From Mesostigma viride (lineage: Eukaryota; Streptophyta; Mesostigmatophyceae; Mesostigmatales; Mesostigmataceae), in assembly GCA_009746045.1 (NCBI GenBank), contig RPFO01000027.1, positions 5,214,146-5,278,145 on the forward strand: DNA of 64,000 bases, given 5' to 3'. Shown one piece after another: positions 58,047-64,000 of this stretch. The position numbers and the translations under genes were made by a program. Each line of letters opens with the position of its first letter. The stretch's first letter is position 1. The notes under the pieces are model-generated. The model made no database searches and was not told the origin of the DNA. It worked only from the letters and a program-made list of their open reading frames with translations.

Positions 58047-58183
58047 GGGTAAGGCTAGCCTTTGCCAAGCAATAAGTGTTCCCATGAGCATCGGCGGCCG
58101 GGATGTGGCCTGCCTTTTGTATGTGCTCCACTCATTGTTTTAATAAAGAGTCTGGTTACCCTGGAGTTCCACGGTTAATAGAA
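58047..58183 (+). repeat. Split direct repeat B2
   Basis: Copy of B1; marks the right end of the element. Only about 25 bp of unique sequence separate it from A2. Confidence 0.92.
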
Positions 58184-58897
58184 CAATATGTACATGTCTA
58201 CAAAGGGAAAACTTGCGCAACCGCGCAGTGGACGGAGCTCGCGAATTACGTCTTGCGGAGTTCAACTAGCTCCAGATTGACTGCTACCCCTGCACGGGAG
58301 CGCGATGCGCGCGGGGATGAGTGACCTCGCCGCAGACAGCAGGGAAAAATCGCTTACAGGCGGTGGAGCAGAGGAAAATCCACGTGTGAGCTTCCTGCGC
58401 GTTTGTAACGGGATTTCCTTAACAGAAAGTTTGGTCGAACAGCCCAAAAGTTTGCGACGGTTATATCTGGAGCTCGCAAACACAGGACATCGCAGAGTTT
58501 GGCTCCTGGCGCAATCTGGGCATACGGACCTCTGCCAAATGGCTCATCTGGATGTAACGCACAAAAACCCTCATAATATGGACGCCGTGGTTTGACCTTT
58601 TCGTTATTGGTCGCAACGAAATTTCGCGCAGCTGATTCGTCAAGCGGACTGTAAGTCGCGCCGCTGAGTGGCTGGAGCCGAAAGCCGTTCGAAAGAGTGT
58701 TAGCTAAAATTGTGCCAAGGCTGCGTTTTACAAATTTTAGTATATATGTTGATAATGTCTTAATGGTTCTTTAGGCTCGCAGGTCGACAGCGAGACGGGT
58801 CGCTAGGTCATATCTGATACCCCACGCTGGCATGTCTGATTAAATACAGATGTCGCCTGTATCTAGTAATATTTGTCAAACGTGTCCAGCCCCTGCA
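58184..58897 (+). other. Intron remainder, nothing recognised
   Basis: Part of the large phosphodiesterase intron to the right of the DIRS-like element. A 96-codon open frame (58305-58595) has no recognisable motif. Confidence 0.45.
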
Positions 58898-58898
58898 C

Positions 58899-59040
58899 GG
58901 GTGGGCCCCGAGACGGGCGGCTCTCTTGTATCAAGTGCTTATTGTCCTCAGGTATGAAATGCTTATTAGCATTTTTCTAATTTTATTCGGCTCTGGCACA
59001 GGTGGGCCACGAGACGGGCGAGTGGATAGAGACCAAGTGC
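58899..59040 (+). repeat. Two upstream copies of exon 6's acceptor and start
   Basis: The real ACAG|GTGGACCGCGAGACAG|GCCAGTGGATCGAG at 59110 is preceded by CACGG|GTGGGCCCCGAGACGG at 58901 and by CACAG|GTGGGCCACGAGACGG|GCGAGTGGATAGAGACC at 59002. The latter still reads VGHETGEWIETKC after a usable AG. Spacings 101 and 108 bp. Confidence 0.88.
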
Positions 59041-59109
59041 CTATTACCCTCATGATCATGTTCTCTAATCAGCGCTCATTTTCTATATTCGGCGCACCTC
59101 TGTACACAG

Positions 59110-60173
59110 GTGGACCGCGAGACAGGCCAGTGGATCGAGATCATTGCGACAGGCCGCCGGTCGCCCACCGACCGTCCCTCCCGCCGCTCGACGCTCAGCC
59201 ACACGGGAATGTCACCAGGTGTGAACTGGGAAGGACGCATGTCTCGCTTGGGAGCCAGCCTCTCCATCAACCTTCCCGTATCGGCCCAAGATAGCCAGGA
59301 TGGTCTAGATTACCTGCCGCTCCCTGGAGCACTCAAGGCTGTCCGAGGGCTGAGCCTGGTCGGCCGCAGGTCTCTCTCCATGGACCACGTCTCCACCCGG
59401 TCATCCTCTTTGGGTTCCGTGTCCAGCGAGGCGCTGCTGTGGGACCTTGCGGGTGACCGCGCGCCGCCAGATGGCGACGGCACGGGACATCCAGACCCCG
59501 ACCCTCCTCCCGCAGGCGACGCGGCGGATGCGGATGAGGTCTCAGTGAAGTCGATCCGGCTGTACAGCGCGGCCGTTCAGATGGGCCCGGGGGTGGACCC
59601 GCAGACGTTTGAGCAGCTGCAGAGGGTGGTGCTGGCGGCTGTACCTGTGACAGGTCACCCCGAGGTCGATTCCACCCATGCAGGGGGAGCGCATAGGAAC
59701 GGCCTGGGAGACAGCGGCAGTGCCAGCCCCCACCCCGAGACGTCCCTCCTGCATGGCCTCAGGGCGTCGGCAGATGTTCAGGCCCCGGAGAGCCACCGGC
59801 GTTTGTGGTCGGCATCACGCGTTGCCAAGAAGTACAAGGGCCCGGCGAGAGATGGGACGTCACAGGGCAAGGGCGGCGGCCAGGGCGGTGATTCCAGAAC
59901 CCGTAATATCGTGCCGTTGACCGTGACGGTGGATGGTGGGGATGGCGACGGCGCGCTGCCAGGTGGCATCAGCGGTGAAGATGGCCAGAATGTGGAGATC
60001 AGGTTGTTGCGCAAGCTGGGGTCGTGGGAGTTTGACACGCTCGCGCTCGCGGCGGCCGTGGGCGACCAGCTGCTGCCCCTCGTGGGCTACTCGATGTTCT
60101 TCCGGATGGGTCTGATCCAGGAGTATGGCCTACCCAAGCACAAGCTGATGAACTTTTTGTACCAGGTGTCCCG
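59110..60173 (+). CDS. Phosphodiesterase exon 6, linker and start of catalytic domain
   Basis: Phase 0 start VDRETGQWIEIIATGRRSPT. A long disordered Ser/Pro/Gly-rich region (likely regulatory, basic SRRST-type sites) follows, then the N-terminal helices of the PDE fold: LGSWEFDTLALAAAVGDQLL, YSMFFRMGLIQEYGLP and KLMNFLYQVSR. Donor CCCG|GTACGT; two bases of an Arg codon are completed by the next exon. Confidence 0.85.
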
Positions 60174-60226
60174 GTACGTGGCTGTACATGCGTAAGAAGA
60201 TTTGATTCAGTCCAGTATTAGCACCC

Positions 60227-60262
60227 CAAGCTAATGAACTTCTTGCACAGGTGTCCCAGAAT
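60227..60262 (+). repeat. Copy of exon 6's 3' boundary in the intron
   Basis: CAAGCTAATGAACTTCTTGC|ACAGGTGTCCCA versus exon CAAGCTGATGAACTTTTTGT|ACCAGGTGTCCC (from 60141), about 87 bp downstream. Confidence 0.88.
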
Positions 60263-60433
60263 ATGGGTCCCTGCAAGTGCTTGCTACACCTGGCCAGCGG
60301 CCAGTATAGGTTTCATGCCTGACTTGTCTGGCACTAGTCGGTTTTCCACGTGTGAAAGCATTGATCTGGTCACGCCGACATGACCCAGACAGCTGCTTTC
60401 CTCCTCCTTTGTGCCCATGCTTGCATGTCGCAG

Positions 60434-60594
60434 GGGCATGGGGGACCACCCCTACCACAACGCGATACACGTGAGCGACGTTTCGGCCAGTCTGTTCCAC
60501 CTCCTCACCCAGGGCGGCGTGGGGGACCACCTGTGCGCGATCGACAAGCTGGCTGCGCTGTGTGCGGCGCTCATCCATGATTACAAGCACCCGG
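60434..60594 (+). CDS. Phosphodiesterase exon 7, metal-binding HD motif
   Basis: GMGDHPYHNAIHVSDVSASL contains the invariant PYHN-x-x-H motif (catalytic His), and CAALIHDYKHPG holds the metal-binding HD pair of class I cyclic-nucleotide phosphodiesterases. With exon 6, the spacing from FL to PYHN is exactly the family's ten residues. It hydrolyses cAMP and/or cGMP; specificity is not readable here. Donor G|GTGAGT. Confidence 0.92.
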
Positions 60595-60671
60595 GTGAGT
60601 ACGTAGCACATGGCTGCACGGCCGCTGCAGCGTCCATCGTGACAGGTTGTTATGGTATGGCGCCGTCTGTG

Positions 60672-60712
60672 GCACGCATCCATGGCTGCCAGCACTCGGG
60701 TGAAAACAACGG
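60672..60712 (+). repeat. Copy of exon 7's 3' boundary in the intron
   Basis: GCACGCATCCATGGCTGCCA|GCACTCGGGTGAAAACAAC resembles GCGCTCATCCATGATTACAA|GCACCCGGGTGAGTACG, 105 bp upstream. Confidence 0.75.
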
Positions 60713-61149
60713 TGACAACATTAGTAGCCATAGTACTCCCGAGAAGGTGCACTTGTGGCCGCACTTATCCACTACTATACTATAAAAGCCCAGGCAGACC
60801 AGCCCTTCCAGTTGGCCTACAACGGCATGGACTTCAGACCGGTTTGTTGTCCATGGAAATTAGGTTTGAATTGGTACCTGCTTTCTGCCAGTTGACGCAA
60901 TTTCCAGGCTTCCCATAGCGTTGCAAGCCAACAACTTCCAAAGTAGTTGCATTTCGATGTTCAGGTGGGTCTGTATGGGACCGGTACGTTTGCTAGGCGA
61001 AGATGAGCAGGGTGGTCAAGAACTAGTATCTATGTGACTTGTTACCAGCTGTTCACATCACATGGTCACAGGTGTACATATTGCTCACGATGATATGTCA
61101 CAATCGATTGGAAGGAATGCTGTGCCGCTGCACATCCTAGCGCTGATGC

Positions 61150-61262
61150 ATTACATTATTATTATCACTATTATTATTAGCAATTATTAGCAAATATTAT
61201 TATTAGCACTGATGATTATCATTATGAACATGGTCACTATCAAATTTATTATTATTGTTATG
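61150..61262 (+). repeat. ATT/ATTAGC-rich simple repeat in intron
   Basis: Runs of ATTATTATTA and TTATTAGCAATTATTAGCAA. Confidence 0.85.
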
Positions 61263-61691
61263 GTGGTTGTTAGTATCCCCCAGTCACTAAATCACCTGGC
61301 CCTACGTGCTTTGAACTTATGGAGGGCTGGGGTCCGCACTTGCGTTTGTCACGTGACCGGATCCCATCCTCCCACATTTTCTAGAGCCGTGTCTTACTAA
61401 TGGGATTAGTCCTCCAAGACCTCACCACAAAGGCTTGTGTTTCACTGATTACTTGAATCTATGAATTGCACGCTGGTCAGTCAGCTCAGCAAACGTCGTT
61501 CAATCACCACCCTGGCTTTTTTTTTTCATCTTGCCACCTTGGTTGTTTTGCAACTTGCCACCCTGGTGGTTTGCATTCTGAACCTCACTTCATTCAATGG
61601 CTCCAATCGCCTATCAAAGGATATGAAGTAATATTTATATAGTGGCTCCTGTGTCTGGTCTGTACCATTTTTCTCGTTGCATTTGCTACAG

Positions 61692-61828
61692 GCGTCAACA
61701 ACGACTTCCTGAACCGGACACGCGAGGACCTGGCCACCATTTACAACGACCAGTCGCCGCTGGAAAATTTTCACCTGGCGGAGGCATTCCACCTCTTGTA
61801 CACCAATGAGCACTGCAACTTTCTCAAG
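61692..61828 (+). CDS. Phosphodiesterase exon 8
   Basis: After GCTACAG: GVNNDFLNRTREDLATIYND, QSPLENFHLAEAFHLLY and NEHCNFLK, the HPG-V-N-N-x-F ... LA-x-x-YND-x-S-x-LEN-x-H motif of the PDE family. Phase 0 donor AAG|GTGAGA. Confidence 0.92.
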
Positions 61829-62578
61829 GTGAGAGGGCGTGGTGGCGTGAACGTGTGCAAGACCTAGACGAAAGCTAGCCATTCCACTTCTGTGGACGGC
61901 AATCAGCGCCGCAAGTATTTTTCTTGAGGTGAAGGCACGTACATGTCAACGTTGGGCCGATGGCTCTTTGGATATCTCTGCGGTGAGAGCTATCTCGATT
62001 TATACAGGCAGAGCATGCACGGCAGCCCAGTTTCAGATCAACATTCCACTGTTGTGGTTGTCGGGTGCCTATCTGGATGGGCGTTTTCCGGCGTGAGGAA
62101 GGCCATGGTGACCGAGGTGTGACATAGCACAGCATAAGTGATAAGACATTGATGTACCCCTATGCTCCCTCAAGGTATTGCTGCTGGCAGTAAATATTCC
62201 GTGGTTGGTTCTTGCCCAAATTTTGGGTACCCCAGTATCCAAGTTCCATCAAGGTTGATAGTGTCCAACGCTGCGGGCTTCAATCATGTTGGCACTACAA
62301 TATGCGCCATATAAGCGCCATACATTCTTGTACGAAACATTGTTCAGTGCCACAGGCTCAAATTGTGGTAATGCTGCCATTAGCAGCACATTTCATAGCC
62401 CTCTCCTTGCATAGTACGCACCACGGCCCCTGAAACAGTTCCATCGTTTCCACTGCCCCCACCTTGCATTTATTTACCTCCCCGCTTCCACGCTGCATCT
62501 ACCCCTCAACCGCCACGGGGCCTTCCAACATCATCCAACATCATGCTGCTGCCGCCCATGGCGCAACCCGCCCTGCAG

Positions 62579-62772
62579 GTGCTGACGACGTCTCAGTTTG
62601 TCGAGTTCCGGCGCACCGTGATCGCGATGGTGCTGGCGACCGATCTGAAGCAGCACTTCGTGACGATGGACCAGTTCAAGGCGCGCATCTCCCAGAACAC
62701 CCCCTGGGACGCCAACAAGGACTCAGACCGGGCACTGCTGCTGCAGATCAGCCTCAAGATCGCCGATATCGG
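62579..62772 (+). CDS. Phosphodiesterase exon 9
   Basis: After CCCTGCAG: VLTTSQFVEFRRTVIAMVLA, then TDLKQHFVTMDQFKARI and LLLQISLKIADIG. FRR-x-VI-x-x-VLATD-x-x-x-HF is the conserved helix pair, and ADI has the second metal-binding Asp (family text is AADISNP). Donor GG|GTACGT. Confidence 0.92.
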
Positions 62773-62935
62773 GTACGTGAGAAGAGAGGTAAAGTGAAAC
62801 GACGCTTGTGCTTTCTGAGCATGCACGGCGGCTTTACTGTGCAGAAGTATTCGTTTCGTTGGTTGGCCGTTGCTGCGATACGCGGCCTACGGCACGGACA
62901 AGGTTTTGGTAGTTCACCAGGTGGAAGTTGTCACT

Positions 62936-63140
62936 ATGATATCATTATATTACTATGATACCGTGATATCATTATATGACTATGGTACCATGACATCATT
63001 ATATTACTATGATACTATGATATCATTATACTACTTAGACTATGATATCACTGTATTACTATGATACCATGATATCATTATATGACTATGATACCATGAT
63101 ATCATCATGTCGCTATGATGCCACGATATCATTGTACATA
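62936..63140 (+). repeat. ATGATATCAT-type minisatellite in intron
   Basis: About nine units of 20-26 bp built on ACTATGATACCATGATATCA and TTATATTA. Each unit holds the palindrome ATGATATCAT. Confidence 0.92.
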
Positions 63141-63420
63141 GTTGGTACTCCGACCGCGCGTCTCACATGCCCCCGGATGTCACAATCCGGAACGGCGGCG
63201 TCGGTGCTTCATACCTCGCAACATGCAATGCGCTTGTCCCATCGTTGCGTTTAACACCCGTTCACAAACTAAGTAATACTTGGCGCTGGGGTCATGGCTA
63301 CACACATAGCACTCACCCACTCCCGAATTTAAAACTCTGCCACTCACTCATTCAAAATTGGGGCCTCGGGGTCCTGCGGGCTGCATGTCCTCACTGTGGC
63401 GCTTCATGACCCGTTCACAG

Positions 63421-63494
63421 GCATTCCGCCAAGCCCCTTGCCACCCACCTGGAGTGGTCTTCCCGTGTGACTGAGGAGTTCTACAAGCAAGGGG
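63421..63494 (+). CDS. Phosphodiesterase exon 10
   Basis: After GTTCACAG: HSAKPLATHLEWSSRVTEEF then YKQG, the conserved N-x-AKP...W...V-x-EF-x-x-QGD stretch, with Gly-His-Ser replacing Ser-Asn-Pro at ADI-GHS-AKP. Donor G|GTAAGG. The remaining catalytic exons lie beyond the window. Confidence 0.88.
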
Positions 63495-64000
63495 GTAAGG
63501 GGGTTGATCGCAGATACTGTACCAGGACTTGACTGGATGCCTTAGTACATGTTTCTATGATGGGTCATGTAATAGCTCACATGCTGCTACAGTAACTAGT
63601 ACAGGTCGTCGTGACGTAGGGGACCAGCAAATAGTTATGTCCACCCTTGATGTCTGTGAGGAGGTAGCGGCATGGGCCACGGCTCCTACCGGGTGCCATA
63701 ATCACATTGGCATTCGGCTGAGCCATGGTGGTAGCTCCAGCAGGAGGGAAGAGGAAGCCAGGGGATTCATCAAGAATGGGTTCAGGACATGGCTATTAAG
63801 CCGGTTATTCGCATTCATTTTGTCATCATGATCTTCCATGGACACATGCGGCGTGGATCTGCTAAACGGCATTTTTGGCTTTGGATAGTTATGGCTAGTG
63901 CCATGTTGTGTGGATGTAGTAGTATTGAAGTTTGTGATTGAGCCAGGTACCTACCTATACTAGCTTGGTTTCCTTTCCTTTCCACGATTTAAGGTTCTGA
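63495..64000 (+). other. Intron at window end, nothing recognised
   Basis: No further exon with the expected PDE text (P-x-x-D, Q-x-x-FI) was found before 64000. Confidence 0.5.

Larger units (their letters stand above)
52686..58183 (+). mobile_element. DIRS/Ngaro-type retroelement with A1-ORF-B1-A2-B2 split direct repeats
   Basis: A1 52686-53117 and A2 57590-58021 (432 bp each); B1 57453-57589 and B2 58047-58183 (137 bp each). This A1...B1A2...B2 order is the split-direct-repeat architecture of Ngaro/PAT-like tyrosine-recombinase retroelements. There is no target duplication; only GAA is shared at the left flank (52683-52685) and the B ends. The ORF has RT, RNase H and recombinase. It sits in the same orientation as, and inside an intron of, the phosphodiesterase gene. 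Confidence 0.93.

Noticed and set aside
62936-63140. CRISPR-like array
   Set aside because: Units are contiguous minisatellite copies without unique spacers, in an intron of a eukaryotic gene.

Overview
This is a plastid-bearing eukaryote, most likely a green alga with a large, repeat-rich genome (inference). The evidence is intron-rich genes with GT-AG splice sites, a reversed fragment of plastid-type 23S rRNA inside an intron, and chromovirus, copia, LINE and DIRS/Ngaro-type elements of the kinds known from algae. No bacterial-style operon, promoter or ribosome-binding-site logic is seen. Species is not determined; one assembly gap (Ns) lies at 31557-32278.

Two host genes frame the window, both on the + strand. 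The left edge (21-3840) holds the last three exons of a PARP-type ADP-ribosyltransferase. The right part (46905 to beyond 64000) holds at least ten exons of a membrane receptor-type class I cyclic-nucleotide phosphodiesterase: TM1, extracellular sensor region, TM2, cytoplasmic linker, HD-type PDE catalytic domain. The exon phases of the whole model are mutually consistent.

Between them lies a deep nest of transposons. From 4.7 to 11 kb are palindromic repeats, 5'-truncated LINE copies and a 1.9-kb TTAA-flanked inverted-repeat element. An intact Crypton-like tyrosine-recombinase gene (11551-13101, minus) is followed by a second, partial copy of the same gene cut into three consecutive pieces (13671-13824, 22109-22189, 45359-45534). 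The first break is an 8-bp-TSD inverted-repeat element (13825-22108) that itself carries a copia-like element with identical LTRs (14300-21788). The second break is a 4-bp-TSD inverted-repeat element (22190-45358) that carries a LINE (22691-27191) and a minus-strand chromovirus (27461-45321). The 5' LTR of that chromovirus was hit by a nearly identical plus-strand sibling (34123-44906). Every level is closed by a matching target-site duplication.

The chromovirus is unusual: an RNase-H1 hybrid-binding-like ORF before gag, a small RG-rich ORF that starts in the LTR and crosses the primer-binding site, two successive -1 frame changes between gag, nucleocapsid and pol, and a large extra ORF after the chromodomain. 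A complete split-direct-repeat tyrosine-recombinase retroelement (52686-58183) sits in an intron of the phosphodiesterase gene. It has a 2A-like motif between RNase H and recombinase, and an intron-like segment in its ORF.

The most general observation is that both host genes carry degraded copies of exon edges, often with the splice site, about 90-120 bp from the real exon boundary. This suggests recurrent short tandem duplication at exon-intron junctions.
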